Positions 1 through 15,373 are shown, counted from the stretch's first letter. The stretch: 64,000 bases of DNA from Tridacna crocea (GCA_943736015.1 OX031069.1:26479235-26543234); one strand, 5' to 3'. Numbers and translations: made by a program. The notes: generated from the letters alone by a model not told the origin.

Positions 1-183
1 ACAAAATGTTAACTACTATTTCAGAGAAAATCATTTGAGCCCCTTTAGTTTGTTGTCTGAAAATGCTTTCAATATGGGTGAACTTTGAATTTTTGCATGT
101 GGTAAAGAGTGAAGAGGATGCAAGCTAAACATTATTATTGTAAAGTTGTTTCTACCAGAATACGTTACACAGCCCTAGACATG

Positions 184-412
184 TTAACTCATTACCAAAC
201 GACAATTTTTTAGACTGGTCCAAATGGAAAGCATCTGCAGACGACAAAATAAAAGTGACTGAAAATTTGAAATTTGTTTTGTGAAGGGTAGAAAACATTG
301 TGGGAAAAGGAGAAAATGCTGCTTACCAGCATTTTCTCCTTTTCCCACAATGTTTTCAGAAGGCTTCTTTCTCAGGGGCGTCAAAAGTAGAGATTGTGTG
401 GTAATGGGTTAA
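184..412 (-). mobile_element. TTAA-MITE, full copy
   Basis: B-to-A between TTAA at 184 and 409. Loop variant GCTGCTTACCAGC. Confidence 0.85.
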
Positions 413-559
413 CCTAGAACCCTACTGCACACTCTGTGCAGTCATATCTTGAACTGTCCTAGTCTGCAACAGCAATTTAAGTCTTCTCCATTGTTGTAAG
501 GGTTAGAGAATTCACTGAGGTAATCTCCTGAAACAACTTTACTGTAAATGCCTCATTTC

Positions 560-750
560 TTAACCCTTCAGCCCCAAATGACAGAATTTTGGTCTTATCC
601 AAATTAAAAGTATTTGCAGGTGACACTTTCCATAAGATTCAAATGGTGCAATCTTTCTTTGAATCGATTACCAGCATTTTCTCCTTTTCCCTTAATGTTT
701 CAGGATTCTTTCTCAGGGTTCTTAAATCTGAGGCGCATTGCATTACATTT
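560..750 (-). mobile_element. TTAA-MITE, decayed
   Basis: B-to-A; left arm of the hairpin lost, ACCAGCATTTTCTCC arm kept; right TTAA eroded. Confidence 0.6.
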
Positions 751-819
751 TTACCAGCTATCAATGGCTGAAAGTAATAACTAAAACTAAAACTGAAACA
801 TATATTTTTTCATCACCCT

Positions 820-950
820 TTCACACACAATCCCGACTTTTAACGACATAGAGAAAGCAAGCTTTTGAAAGCATTGTGGGAAAAGGAGAAAATTCTGGAG
901 ACAAGCATTTTCTCCTTTTCCTACAATGTTTTTAACCCGTTCAAAAGCAA
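820..950 (+). mobile_element. TTAA-MITE, A half plus hairpin
   Basis: CACACACAATCCCGACTTTT then hairpin (loop CTGGAGACAAG); B half missing. Confidence 0.65.
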
Positions 951-997
951 TCATTATCATTTACAAAAAACATGTTACTTCTCCTGTTTGAATTCCC

Positions 998-1224
998 TTA
1001 ACCAATTACCACAATCCCTACTTTTGACGACCCTGAGAAAGAAGCCTGTAGAAAACATTGTGGAAAAAGGAGAAAATGCTGGTAGCCAGCATTTTCTCCT
1101 TTTCCCACAATGTTTTCTACTCTTCACAAAACAAATTTTTAAATTTCAGTCACTTTCATTTTGTCGTCTGCAAATGCTTTCTATTTGGACAAGCCTAAAA
1201 TATTGCTGTTTGGTAATGAGTTAA
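998..1224 (+). mobile_element. TTAA-MITE, full copy
   Basis: A-to-B; loop GCTGGTAGCCAGC, still self-complementary. Confidence 0.85.
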
Positions 1225-1394
1225 TGAGGACAAGTCTGAAACTTTGTTGTGTATTAAAGGGTTAACATGGAGAACGTACACATCCAAGATAACACTGTGC
1301 ATTTTGTTATTACAGACGATGGAAGACTAAAAATTCACTTCCTACCAGAATGTCACAGTAGAGTTGTGAGTTCTACAATACATTAGATACTTAC

Positions 1395-1514
1395 ATGTTT
1401 TGAAGCCAACAAGGATGCTACAAGACACATGTGGGGAGTCCAAAACAGTTTTAATCTCATTATGATCACAGCCATCAGGAAAAATGCCATTAACTGAAAT
1501 AGGTGGTAAACAAC
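1395..1514 (-). CDS. DPY19L1: DPY19L exon 17 (last in window)
   Basis: Residues 489-528: [20 protein letters not shown] then [20 protein letters not shown]. Acceptor TTTTGCAG, donor GTAAGT. No later exon is visible between 1 and 1394, so the family continuation (LFGW...) must lie beyond the left edge. Confidence 0.92.
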
Positions 1515-4500
1515 CTGCAAAATATACAGAAGTTATGCATTCATTAAAAATCATTACCAAACAACAAAATTTTAGGTTTGTCCTAATTGCATTTGCAGAC
1601 AACAAAATAAAAGTGACTGAAAATTTGAATTTGTTCTGTGAAGGGCAGAAAACATTGTGGGAGAAGGAGAAAATGCTGGCTGGTAACCAGCATTTTCTCC
1701 TTTTCCCACAATGATTTCTATAGGCTTCTTTCTCAGGGTCGTAAAAAGTAGGGATCATGTAGTAATGGGTTAACCCTTCACCACACAATCCCTTCTTTTA
1801 ACATCCATGAGAAAGATGCCTTTTGAAAATATTGTGGGAAAAGGAGAAATGCTGGTAATCCCTCCTGTTCTGCCCTGTTTCCACACTGTTTCCTAACCTA
1901 TCAATGGCAATTTGTTTTATTCAAGCCATCTTTAATTTGTCATCTGCAAATACTTTCAATTTGGGCAACTCTTAAAATATTGCTTTTTATTGCTAAAGTG
2001 TAAAACAACAAAGGTTTTTGAAAAACATACACTTATGACAATGCTGAAAGTTGGTCTCGCTCTTCAATCTGTAGATTTCTAATAATAGATTTTCTAATAA
2101 TATTTCAAGTTATTCTTCAGATACATTAAAGTGATAAAAAGAATCTGACACTTGTTGGCATTTGAGATTAAATTGCCTTATAATCACCAGAGAAAAATCT
2201 TATCATCCTCACTAAAGGCTCACTAAATAATATTTCTCTAAACTTGCTTAACCCTTTACCACACAATCCCGACTTTTGAAGCCTTTTGAAAACATTGTGG
2301 GAAAAGGAGAAAATGCTGGTTACCAGCATTTTCTCCTTTTCCAACAATGTTTTCTTCCCTTCCTTAAACAAATTTCAATTCTTTATTCACATTAATTTTG
2401 TCCTCTGCAAATGCTTTTAATACGGACCTGTCTAAAATTTTGTCGTCTGGTAAAAAATCAACTCATTACCAAATGACAAAACTTTAGTTTTGTCCAAATT
2501 GAAAGCATTTGCAGATGACAAAATAAAAGTGACTGAAAATTTGAAAATTGTTTTGTGAAGAGTAGAAAACATTGTGGAAAAAGGAGAAAATGCTGGTTAC
2601 CAGCATTTTCTCATTTTCCCACAATGTTTTCTAAAGGCTTCTTTCTCAAGGGCCTCAAAAGTAGGGATTGTGTGGTAATGGATTAATACAGTTTTATCTT
2701 GAATGCATAACTTATTTCAGATCCTATTTATACCATTTTCTTCCGACTCAATTTGCAGTGAACGAGTCTGAAATATTTCTTTACAACATACAAATTATCT
2801 ACAAATCCACCTGAAAGCCATCTTGGTCCATATTCACTAAACATTTCTGAAGAACACTCTTAGTCTTATTCTTCAGAATTTATTTTGTTAATGTGAAAGT
2901 AATAGCATTTCCTAAACAAAATGGTTTAGCCAATTAGAAATTCTGTTACTTCACCAAATTGTTTAGCCAATCACAAAGTCTGTTACTTTCAAAGTTAGAA
3001 AATCTTGAAGAGTAAGACAAAGAATGTTCTTCAGAATGGTTGGTGAGTACGGACCCAGATCTCTTAAACTAGATAACAACAGTTACTGCAGTCATAAAAA
3101 TCAAAATATGGTTCAAATGAAAAAAATATGTGATTAGTTATAACATGATGTAGGAATAGAAGAAACTTCTGGAAACCTGCTCTATCTCTTTGACCAATAC
3201 ATCTGAAGGCAGTGTAACAGAAAGGGAAATTGTACATTTCAGACAATTTCTTCTTCTGCCTGATATGTTTGATAAAGTTGTCTGCGGCATGACGAAAATG
3301 TTTTTCTATACTAGATTAGGAACTTATAGGTCAATAAACAGACCACACCTCTGCATGGGGTTTCCTCCTGTGAGCTCTATCTTCTTTACTCTCTGAAGGG
3401 GAACCATCTGTACTTGCACTCAGGGCCTGTATTTCTCTCCGTAACAACTAGTACGAAAAATTAAAGACAATACTAGGAATACTATACAATCAGATACCGA
3501 GATATTCCCCAAAAGATAACTCTGAAACAACAACATCTTGGCTTTTACTATGTGATTGAAAATTTTGTTTTAGTTATTTAACCCTTTCCCAAGCCTTTTG
3601 GTAGCCAGCATTTTCTCCTTTTCCAACCATTTTTCTATCCTGCTGGCAACAAGTTGTCTGCAAGTGCTTTCAATTTGGACAAGTCTAAAATTTTGTCATT
3701 GGGTAAAGAGTTAACCCTTTATATAACGATAAAATATTAGGTTTGTTCAAATCGAAAGAATTTGCAGACGACAAAATAAAAGTGACTGAAAATTTGAAAT
3801 TTGTTTTGTGAAGGGTAGAAAACATTGTGGGAAAAGGAGACAAGAGGGCCATGAGGGCTCTGAAATCGCTCACCTGAGTCTATTGACCAAACATGAACCA
3901 TCTAGTTTCCCAGGGACCTAGTTTTTTATCTGACATTACCCATCATCATACACTTTTGAGATATCAATAAAACAAACATTCTGACCAAGTTTCATGAGCA
4001 TTGGACTGAAAATGTGGCCTCTACAGCGTTCAAAAGGTTTATCTAAGATTTCACCAAGTGACCTAGTTTTGGACCCAACAATTACCCATTATCAAACTCT
4101 TTTGAGACATCATCAAAACAAACATTCTGACCAAGTTTGAAGAGTATCAGGCAGAAAATGTGGCCTCTAGAGTGTACACAAGGTTTTTCTAATATTTGAC
4201 CCATTGACCTAGGTTTTGACTCCACATGACCTATTTTCAAAGTCATTCAAGGTATCACCAGGACAAATATTATGAAGAAGTTTAAGGAGTATCAGACTGA
4301 AAATGTGTCCTGCAGAGCATACACAAGGTTTTTATAACATCTGACCTATTGACCCAGTTTTTGACCAAACATGACCCATTTTCAAACCCATCCAAGATAT
4401 TATCAAGGCAAACATTCTGACTAATTTTCAAGAGTGTTGGACTGAAAATTTGGCATCCAGAGCATATACAAGGTTTTTGTAAGATTTGACCTGGTGACCT

Positions 4501-7500
4501 AGTTTTGACCGGAAATGACCAATTTTCAAACTCGTCTGAGATATCATCAAGGCAAACATTCTGACCAACTTACAAGAGTTTTGGACTGAAAATGTCTCTA
4601 GAGGGTACACAAGGTTTTTCTAAGATGTGACCTAGTGACCTAGTTTTTGACCGAAAATGACCCATTTTCAGACTTGTCCGAGACATCATCAAGGCAAACA
4701 TTCTGACCAACTTTCAAGAGTTTTGGACTGAAAATGTGTCCTCTAGAGTGTACACAAGGTTTTTCTAAGATCTGACCTAGTTTTTGACCCGACATGACAC
4801 GTTTTCGATATTGTCTGAGATATCTTCAAGACAAACATTCTGAACAACTTTCAAGAGTTTTGGACTGAAAATGTGGCCTCTAAGTGTACACTAGGTTTTT
4901 CTAAGATTTGACCTAGTGACCTAGTTTTTGACCCGACATGACGTGTTGTCAGACTCATCAAAGATATCATCCAGACAAACATTCTGACCAACTTTCATGA
5001 GTATTGGACTGAAAATATGGCCTCTAGAGCATACACAAGGTTTTTCCAGAATTTGACCTAGTGACCTATTTTTTAACCCTGCATGACCCATTTTCCATCT
5101 TGTCCGAGATATCACCCAGGCAAACATTCCAACCAACTTTCATGAGTATTGGAATGACAATGTGGCCTCTAGAGCCTACACAAGGTTTTTCTAAGATTTG
5201 ACTTAGTGACCTAGTTTTTGACATAACCCATTTTCGAACTCGCCCAAGATTTCATCGAGCCAAATAACCTGACCACTTTTCATGAGTATTGGACTGAAAA
5301 TGTGGCCTCTAGAGTGTACACAAGGTAAAAGTTGACGACGGACTACGGACGACTGACGCCGGTCACAGCACTCTGAGCACTTAGTGCTCAGGTGAGCTAA
5401 AAATGCTGGTCACCAGCATTTTCTCCTTTTCCCACAATGTTTTCAAAAGGCTTCTTTCTCAAGGTCGTTAAAAGTCGGGATTGTGTGGTTTAGGGTTAAT
5501 AGGATATATAAAAATCAAAATTGCATAAAACGTTCCTTTTCAGGCCATTATAAGCATGTATTAACGGGTAAGAAACAGGAGAAAATGTGAATTAATCAGT
5601 AAACTCACGCGCCATTAACACCTGGCTTTATACTATCAATATCCCCGATTCAGGCCTACCTTGTAAACAATGTTTGTCCATGTCAGATTTTTCCTAGACT
5701 CCAACAATCAAACTGTAGGAATTTGTACCATATTGGATCCTTTTCATGGCATGTCTTTGATGATATTAGTACACATGAATTAACCCTAAAATAATTCTAA
5801 AAATTGTTTGTGGTGTAAGTAAATCAAAACAATTTCTGACTTACCTGGAACACTACCACAATTAACACTGTAATCACAGCTGGACCTAGCAGTGTTTTGC
5901 TGATCTTTACTGGTGTCTGAACAATGAAATAAGTGAATTATTATAACAACTGAAAGAAATATATTTAGGAAAATCTAATATCTATATGATTCAACTCTTT
6001 ACCATACAACAAAATTTTAGACTTGTCCAAATTGACAGCTTTTATACAAGAAAAAATAAATGACTCAGAAATTGAAACTTGACTTATTAAGAGCAGGAAA
6101 CATTGTGATAAAAGGAGAAAATGCTGGTTACCAGCATTTTCTCCTTTTCCCACAATGTTTAGTCATCTTCAAATGCATTGAATTCATACTTAAGATTTCT
6201 TTTGTTATTTTAAAAAAATTAACCTTTAACCACATAATCCAGACTTTTAAAAACCATGAGCAAGATAGTTTTTGAAACAAGATGTCTGTTTGTTAAACAG
6301 CCATTCCCTCCAACTGCCACATTGATACAGGAAGTGGCACAGTTCATAAACTGATATCAAAACATGGGTTCGACTTTGATGCTAACTATGTCCCTGATAA
6401 TACACAAATGAAATGTTGAAGTCACAAGTTGAGCCACATACGATGATTTTTGAGACACTTAAATTTTTTTTAGCACATGGCTCAAGTGGCGAACGGCAGC
6501 ACAGACCATGAATCATCTGGTGGTCACTGTGACCCTTTCACGGATTAACCTTAAAATCGGTAAGGACCATTTACACTCCAAGATGAATATCTCTACAGAA
6601 TTTGAAGGACCTAGGTCAATTTTTTGTGTAGTTATCATCTGGACAAGGTTTGGTCTTTATATCATTAAGTTGAAGGCCACTGTGACCTTGACCTTTGATG
6701 GATTAATCTCAAAATCAATAGGGATCACCTACACTCCAAGACTAATGTCTGTGCCAAATCTGAAGAACCTAGGTCAATTCTGTGTCTAGCTATCATTCAG
6801 AAAAAAGGTTCGGTCTATATATCAACATGTTGACAGTCACTGTGACCTTGACCTTTCACCAATTGACCTCAAAATCAATAGGGATCATCTACACGTCTTT
6901 AAAAATGTGTGTGCCAATTTTGACAAACTTATGTCAATTCTGTGGCTAGTTAGCATCCAGACAAGGTTTGGTTTATATATGGATATGTTGATGGTCACTA
7001 TGACCTTGAACTTTGATCGTTTGACCTCAAAATCAATAGGGATCATCTACAATCCGAGATGCATGTTTGTGCCAAATTTGACAAACTTAAATCAATTCTG
7101 TGTCTAGTTATCATCTGGACAAAGTTTGGTCTATATATCAAAACGTTGACAGTCACTTTAACCTTGACATTTGACAGATTGGTGAGTTAAAGGCCATTGT
7201 GACCTTGACTTTTGATGGATTAATCTTAAAATTGATAGGAATCATTTACACTTCGAGATACATGTCTGTGCAAAATTAGATGAACCTAGGTCAATTCTGT
7301 GTCTAGTTATCATCTGGACAAGGTAAGGTCTACCGACCTACCGACAATAGCAAAGCAAATATACCCCCACTTTGTTGAACGGGGGCATAAAAATTGTAGG
7401 AAGAGAAGAAAATGCTGGTGTCCAACATTTTCTACTTTTCCCACAACATCTACCCTTCCTAATACTAAAGTCAATTTCTGAGTGTCACTGACTTTGTTAT

Positions 7501-10500
7501 ATGCATATGCTTTTAATTTAGATAGGTTAAAAATATTTTTATTTTCGAAAGAATAAAACTAGTAGCTATCATGGCTAAATTAGTTAAGACAAAAAAAAAA
7601 AAATCTTAACTCTTTTCAGTGGCAAACAAATAAACTCTTCCTCTTTTGACAGCTCTGAATACAATTCACTGAGATTTACAAACATGTTGATTGTATAGGC
7701 TTTACTACATAAGCAAAAGGTACAGATCAAAGGTCAGATTGCATATTTTGTGCAGTTTAATCTTGATCTATGAAATCTACAAAAGTCAATGGCTTTGCCT
7801 ATGGTGCCAAAAGGGTTAAAAGCTCACCTCTTTCTCCATGAAGTCAAATTCAGCTGCACACGTATATAACATCGTATGAAAATTTTTGTAGTCAGAGAAT
7901 TTACTTCTAAAGATGTCTCCAATATGAGCCTGAAATAACACAGATCTGGATCAGTTGGGGTATTCCTGGTGCGATGAATTTATCTATCAAACTACGTTTG
8001 GCTTGCGACATGCGAAAAGGGGTATTCAGACATTTGCGTAAAGTGTTGTCCGGATCAGCATGTCCATTCCGCACAGACTAATCCCAAACGACACTTTCCC
8101 TTTTTTATGTAATTTTCTGTTTTGCCCAAGCCTACTGTAGAACAAAATGTAATGTAGATGTAAAGTGTCATCTCGGATTAGCCTGCGCGTACTGAGCAGG
8201 CTGATCCAAGACGACACTTTACGCAAATGTCCCAAAGCCCCTTTTCGTGTATTACAAGCCATATATGTATCTTTTAACCCTTTACTCCATAGATACTCAT
8301 TTCTACGCATTGCTTGTAGGAGCCTTTGGAAAACATTGTGGCAAAAGGTGAAATTGCTCGTGACGAGCAATTTCACCTTTTGTCACAATGTTTTCTATGC
8401 TATCAAAAGGTGTCATATACACTTAAGAAACAGCTTCATCCTTGCTGTTATTTAGGGTCAATTAGAGATACCATAGAAATGCCTTATGGGGTAAAGGCTT
8501 AACTAATTCATTTTGGTGTGATAGGAATTGATTTTGTAGTACTTTTTGCTTCCTAATCTTCATTTAACCCTTTACCAGATGACAAAAAAGTTTTAGCCAA
8601 ATTCAAAGCATAAAAAATTATACAGATGACAATTTCAATGTGGGGACAATGGTGCAATTTTTCTTTGATAGGGTAGAAAACATTGTGGGAAAAGGAGAAA
8701 ATGCTGTTATTAGCAATTTTTCCTTTTTTGCACAATGTTTTCAAAAGCTTTTTTCCCCAGGGGTGTTAAAAGTTGACATCGTATGGTAAAGGGATTCACT
8801 GAATTTTCCAAAAGTCTTGTTAGTAAAATTGTCCATGTGTACCTGAGGATTATCTTACTTAAATGGAATGCTACATTCCGAGTTTCTGAGTGGTCCAATC
8901 AAGTTGAGTTTCATTTTCAAAGAGTTATCTATCGGGTGGTACTATTGGGTGAGACTGAAGGTTGAATTAATGCAAACCTCTTTATACACATAAACATTTT
9001 ACACAAACTACAAGCCCTGATTCAACCATACAGAGTTTCAGTGTGGTAATATTCCTTTTTCATTCTCTTTCTCTTTACATTCTCTTTATAACAGTAGGAA
9101 AACATATCAAAAGAAATATCACAAACACAACCTCTTTACTTTTCTTTTTACATCTATTTTTTGCTAATAAGGGCAATTATGTGTGCACAGTGCTTTCTTC
9201 AAATGAAATATGTTATTGTTTATCTATTCAATGTAGCCAAATACAGACTAGTTGTAAAAATTACATAAATATTGGTAAAAATTGACATCATTAGTGATAC
9301 AAATATTGACCATGTCATGAGAAATGACAGTCACCAGCTAAAAATTCTATGAATATCAATGGTATGTCATACATAAAAGTAATAACATTCACTGGTACAT
9401 CATAGATAGAGGATATTTGTGTGTTTTGGGGAATGATCGAAATTTATTTCGAGTGAACATCATTAGTAATATTTTCAAAGTGGCACAGCCACGAGTTAAA
9501 ATACTACCAATGGTGTTCATGAGATGAAGTAGATTTCAATCTTTCACTGAAAAAAAAAAAAGATTCTGTTTAGTTCATGCTTTTGACACTTTCTGGGAGG
9601 AGCTTTTTCAAAATTCAGTACAGTACTTTTCAGTTATTCCTCGGGGCTTACCTTGTAAAGTCAAGTTCCACTTTTTGAGAGACATTTGTTTTGTCTGCAA
9701 ATGCTTTCAATTTTGACAAGTCTAAAATTTTGACGTTTGGTAAAAATTTAAATACTTACATCATCAGCTATATTTAGAACTTTGGAGATAAAATATTTGA
9801 ATCCAAGTGTTCCAATACCTAGTAACAGCCCTTGTATTCCCTATAATGAAACAATTAGAAATAATTTTCATTTAGCACTAATTTTTGTACATTTCATGGT
9901 AGTTAAATGCACAAATTCAAGATTTTTCTAAAAGATTGGTTCGTGATCCTCTTTAGACTGTTGGGTTCAACTTTTTTGATAACAAATATGCAAATGTTAC
10001 TAATACGAACATGTATACACACTGTTTATCCAACAGAAACTTATTTTCATCTTTTTAATACCTTACAATCCTTGCAAAACTTGTTCATCAGAGTTTACAT
10101 ATCAGTTTTATTAGCTCTTTACAAAACCACAAAATTTTAGACTGGTCCAAATTGAAAGCACTTGCAGAGGACAACACAGAGAAAACTAAAAAAAAAAATT
10201 GAAATTTGTTTCCAGCAGGGTAGAAAATATTGTGGAACAAGAGCGGCAAATTGTCGCAAGATACGCCTGTCTTACCCCAAGTTGTAAAGGTGGGGCATGC
10301 ACCGGACAAAATTCAAGTATGAAAAACAACAAAGGGCAATAACTCAAAAATAAAGCAAGCAAGAGTTGTGATTCCTGTGCACTGCACTCCCCATGGATGA
10401 GATCTATCCACCCATGAAATTTCATAACCCTAGCTACTATAGTTTTGGAGATATGCTCCGTACAAAAATCAAGTATGAAAAACGACAAAGGGCAATAACT

Positions 10501-13500
10501 CAAAAATTAAGCAAGCAAGAGTTATGATTCTTATGCACTGCACACACCCTCGGTAAGATCTATCCAGCCATGAAATTTCATAACCCTAGCTAGTATAGTT
10601 TTGGAGATATGCTCCGGACATAATTCAAGTATGAAAAACAACAATGGGCAATAACTCAAAAATAAGCGAGCAAGAGTTATGATTCCTGTGCACTGCACTC
10701 CCCGTCAATGAGATCTATCCACCCATAAAATTTCATAACCCTAGCTAGTATAGTTTTGGAGATATGCTCCGGACAAAATTCAAGTATGAAAAACGACAAA
10801 GGGCAATAACTCAAAAATTAAGCAAGCAAGAGTTATGATTCCTGTGCACTGCACTCCCCCTCGGTGAGATCTATCCACCCATGAAATTTCATAACCCTAC
10901 CTACTATAGTTTTGAAGATATGCTCCGGACAAAATTCAAGTATGAAAAACGACAAAGGGCAATAACTCAAAAATTAAGCAAGCAAGAGTTATGATTCCTG
11001 TGCACTGCACTCCCCGTCAATGAGATCTATCCACCCATGAAATTTCATAACCCTAGGTAGTATAGTTTTGGAGATATGCTCCGGACAAAATTCAAGTATG
11101 AAAAACAACAAAGGGCAATAACTCAAAAATTAAGCGAGCAAGAGTTATGATTCTTGTGCACTGCACTCCCCGTCAATGAGATCTATCCACCCATGTAATT
11201 TCATAACCCTAGCTAGTATAGTTTTGGAGATATGCTCCGGACAAAATTCAAGTATGAAAAACAACAAAGGGCAATAACTCAAAAATTAAGCGAGCAAGAG
11301 TTATGATTCTTGTGCACTGCACTCCCCCTCGATGAGATCTTTCCACCCATGAAATTTCATAACCCTGGCTAGTATAGTTTTGGAGATATGCTCCGGACAA
11401 AATTTAAGTATGAAAAACAACAAAGGGCAATAACTCAAAAATTAAGCGAGCAAGAGTTATGATTCTTGTGCACTGCACTCCCCCTCGATGAGATGTATCC
11501 ACCCATGAAATTTCATAACCCTAGCTAGTATAGTTTTGGAGATATGCTCCGGACAAAGAACTGGACGCCGCCCGCCCGCCCGCCCGCCACGGGTGATCCC
11601 ATAATACGTCCCGTCTTCGACGGGCGTATAAAAAGGAGAAAATGCTGCTTACCAGTGTTTTCTCCTTTTCCCACAATGTTTTCATCGGGCTTATATCCCA
11701 GGATGGTAAAAACCAGGGATTGTTTGATAAAAGGTTAAAGAAGTTGACTAAAATTATATGACACAAAGCTTGGCTGGCGTCATATACATTTCAGTTATCA
11801 AGTTGCATATAAATGACAATATATATACCTAAATATGAGATTCTATTTATCACATAAAACCAATGATAGACAAACATGTATTTTTTCATCTTCAACTGTA
11901 GCCTATATGTCATTCACAGGTCCATTTTTACACATGTAGTTTGGTTTAAAATGTGAACCTACAATTTAATATAGCTCTGTAACATTTAAATCGGAAGTAG
12001 AGTGAAGTACTATACTGAGAGTCAATTGAAATATTTTTACAATGTTGTAAACTTTAAATACTTTTCTCTGCATTTCTTGTTGCTATAGAACATGAAAAAC
12101 ATAACATTTTCTTCACATATATGTCCCAGAAATAACAATACCATTTTCCTGTGAAATGGCAAAGCAGTTCCTTTTCAAAAATAGGTTACACATGGATAGT
12201 TTAAAAGATGAAAGATAGAAATACAGAGTCAAAGACACTAATCCTTTTCCACACTATTCCAAGTTTTAGCAATTCTAATGATGAAACCATCTGAAAACAT
12301 TTGCAGGAAATGAAGGCAATCCTAGTAAATAGAAGTTCTGCCATTTCAAACCATGTTTTCTACCCTCCCAAAGAAAAATTTATAATCTGAGCCATTTTTA
12401 ATTTGTCATCTGCAAAAGCTTTCAATTTGGACAAGTCTAAGATTTTATAATTTCTGTCATAAATCCTCTCTGGCCAATGTTTCATAAAACCTTATTTAAA
12501 AGTCTTGATCATTTGCTTAACTCATTACCAAACAACAAAATTTTAGGGTTGTCCAAATCGAAAGCATTTGCAGATGACAAAATAAGAATGACTAAAATTT
12601 GAAATTTGTTTTGTGAAGAGTAGAAAACATTGTGGGAAAAGGAGAAAATGCTGGTCACCAGCATTTTCTCCTTATTCCCACAATGTTTTCTAAAGGCTTC
12701 TCTCTCAGGGTTGTCAAAAGTAGTAATTGTATGGTAATGGGTTAAGGGCTTGTATCATTTACTCACCCATATTATTACTCTAACTTTGACTCTTTCTATC
12801 ACAGGTTCTAATAATACTATTGCCTGAAAAAGAAATCAAAAAACGTTGCTTCAGCCAATTACTTACCTTCCCTAATTTTCTCAGTATGCAAATGAATAAA
12901 ACTACTATAGTAAGTAATTGTATCTGATTGTCTATTATAGATTGGGTTAAAAATATCATAGGAGACATCAGTCAGAATACCTCAAACAGTAAGGCACAGA
13001 TTTAATGTTTGAACACTTGAAGGTATAATATTATGTTCCATTCCCATGGCTAGCTGATCAGAATTGCTGTTAGTTTTGTGATGAAACTTTAAATCTATGT
13101 TCCCTGTGATGGTTCTATACACTAAGCATGAAAACAATTAATCTAGGGATGGTTTCGAGCTGTATCTTGCATTATTCCATTTACATAACATGACTGACAA
13201 CTTCCGCAGGAGGCTGGGATGGAAGGTTTGCCCATTATGAGTAACACTTATCAACTACTTTGACCCATAACCACACAATCCCTACTTTTGACACCCCTGA
13301 GAAAGAAGCCTTCAGAAAACATTGTGGGAAAAGGAGAAAATGCTGGTAACCAGCATTTTCTCCTTTTCCCACAATGTTTTCTACCCTTCACACACAAAAG
13401 AAATCAAATTTTCAGTCACTTTTATTTTGTCATCTGCAAATGCTTTCAATTTGGACCAGTCTGAAATATTTTGTCGTTTGGTAATGAGTTAATAGAACTC

Positions 13501-15338
13501 AAAACTCATTTCAAATGGAAGCTTAAATCTGTCTTTATCCAATCACTTTTGCCAGTTGCTTTCTCAAGTAATCCTCTCACTGTAGCAGTTCATCTTAACC
13601 TTTATCCTGCAAATCAAAGTGTAATTTTCGATTTGATAGTAAATACACAAATATTACTTTTTCAAAGTTTAGTTTATGGAAAAAATAATACCTCCTTATT
13701 GGACAGTGTAGATTCAAGATCAGACTGCATGTTCTGTGCAATCTGATCTTGATCTACACTGTCCACAAAATGGTCAGTGAGTCACACTTAGCAGCCTGAG
13801 ACTTAAGTTGAGCCTATAAAATATATATGTTCTGCGCAATGTAAGAATCGGGAAATCCGGAATTGTCCTGCGCAAAGTAGGAATTCCTACTTTGTCCGCC
13901 GATTCCGGAATTGTACGGGACAATTCTAGAATTGCGCAAGGGAGATATATCGTATTGTGGTCAGATATGGTCTGTGCGCAAAGTAGGAATTGGATTGGAC
14001 AAAGTAAGAATTCAAAGCTGAGAGCAAAGTGAGAATAGTCTAGATATGTTGCAAAGGTTTCAGATTCTGGTAATCATGATTCTCTTTTCGTTGTTTCGTG
14101 CATCTTAAACTGATGCCTATACTTTACATAGATTTTTGATAACTCTATTATTCTATGAACTGGGTTTATTCGGTTTCCATGGGACAGAGGTTTTCACGAT
14201 ATACAATAAAATGCATGGTATCTTATTTGCAAAATTTATTGACTGATTGTATGGTGTCTAACGCCCTTCATAACATCATTTCAGTTATATCATGGCAGCC
14301 AGTACACCCATCCATGCTTTTCTGGGGTATCTTTACCATTACAATATTAACGGTAAGAAAATGATGAAAAATGAAAAAAAAAAACAAATTAACTTTGTCT
14401 GCCATTCCTACTTTGCGCAGGGAAACAATAAATTCTCACTTTGTCCCAATTCCTACTTTGCGCAGGGACAATTCCGGAATTGATCTGTGCCAGGTAAGAA
14501 TTCTTACTTTGTCCGATAAAGTGAGAATTCCTACTTTGCGCAGGACAATTCCGGCATTGTCCCGATTCCTACTTTGCGCAGAACATTATATATATTTTTT
14601 TTCCCCGATATGCATTTATCACAAAATGGAGAGAGAACAAACACTGACTTACACTTATTGTCACAAGCCCTGAGAAAAAGAATGAAGTCAGCAACATCTC
14701 GTTACCAAACAGCAGCAGGAAACTCACAAAAAACCCAACCTAAAATACATATCAGCATCATCTCAAAACTGTCCAAACAATATCTGAACCATGCTTAACT
14801 CTATATCAAATGACCAAGTTTTAGACCAGCCCAAATTGACCACATTTTGCACAAAATAAACTAGAGCTGTCACTGAATGTGACTTAATAACCCCACCATC
14901 GCTTTGACAGAAACATGTAATTACTAGTATTTTGTACACAGACGGACACACTGACACACAGACGGATGCCATACAAAGACACACACGGACAGACAAGCTG
15001 ATCCCAGTATACCCCCGAAAACATGGGGGGTATAATAAGTTTGACTCAAAAATTGAAATTTGTCATATAAAGGGTAGAAAGTGCTGGTAACCAGCATTTT
15101 CTCCTTTTCCCACAATGTTTTCAAAAGGCTTCTTTCTTGGGGTTGTTAAAAGTTGTGACTGTTTGGTATAGAGTTGTTGTACTTCTAAGCGTTCCTATGC
15201 TGAAATTAAATTTTACATTGTTATTATGTGTTAATTTGAAAATCTGACATAATTTACATGTTTGGCCACAAAATTTCACTATAACGCTGTTAATTCTCAA
15301 TCAATACTTCTATTTTTATAGTGCCTGTTTGATTAAGA

Positions 15339-15373
<35 letters not shown>

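Noticed and set aside
10313..11560. CRISPR-like or satellite array
   Set aside because: Repeat units are contiguous with no spacers and sit within defined element ends; it is the tandem core of a mobile element in an animal genome.
11521..11766. 81-codon minus-strand frame with Arg/Ala-rich stretch
   Set aside because: The composition comes from the CGCC repeat at the end of Helentron-like element 3.
13471..13746. 91-codon plus-strand frame
   Set aside because: It starts in the B end of a MITE and ends in the GATCAAGATCAGACTG palindrome; no protein features.
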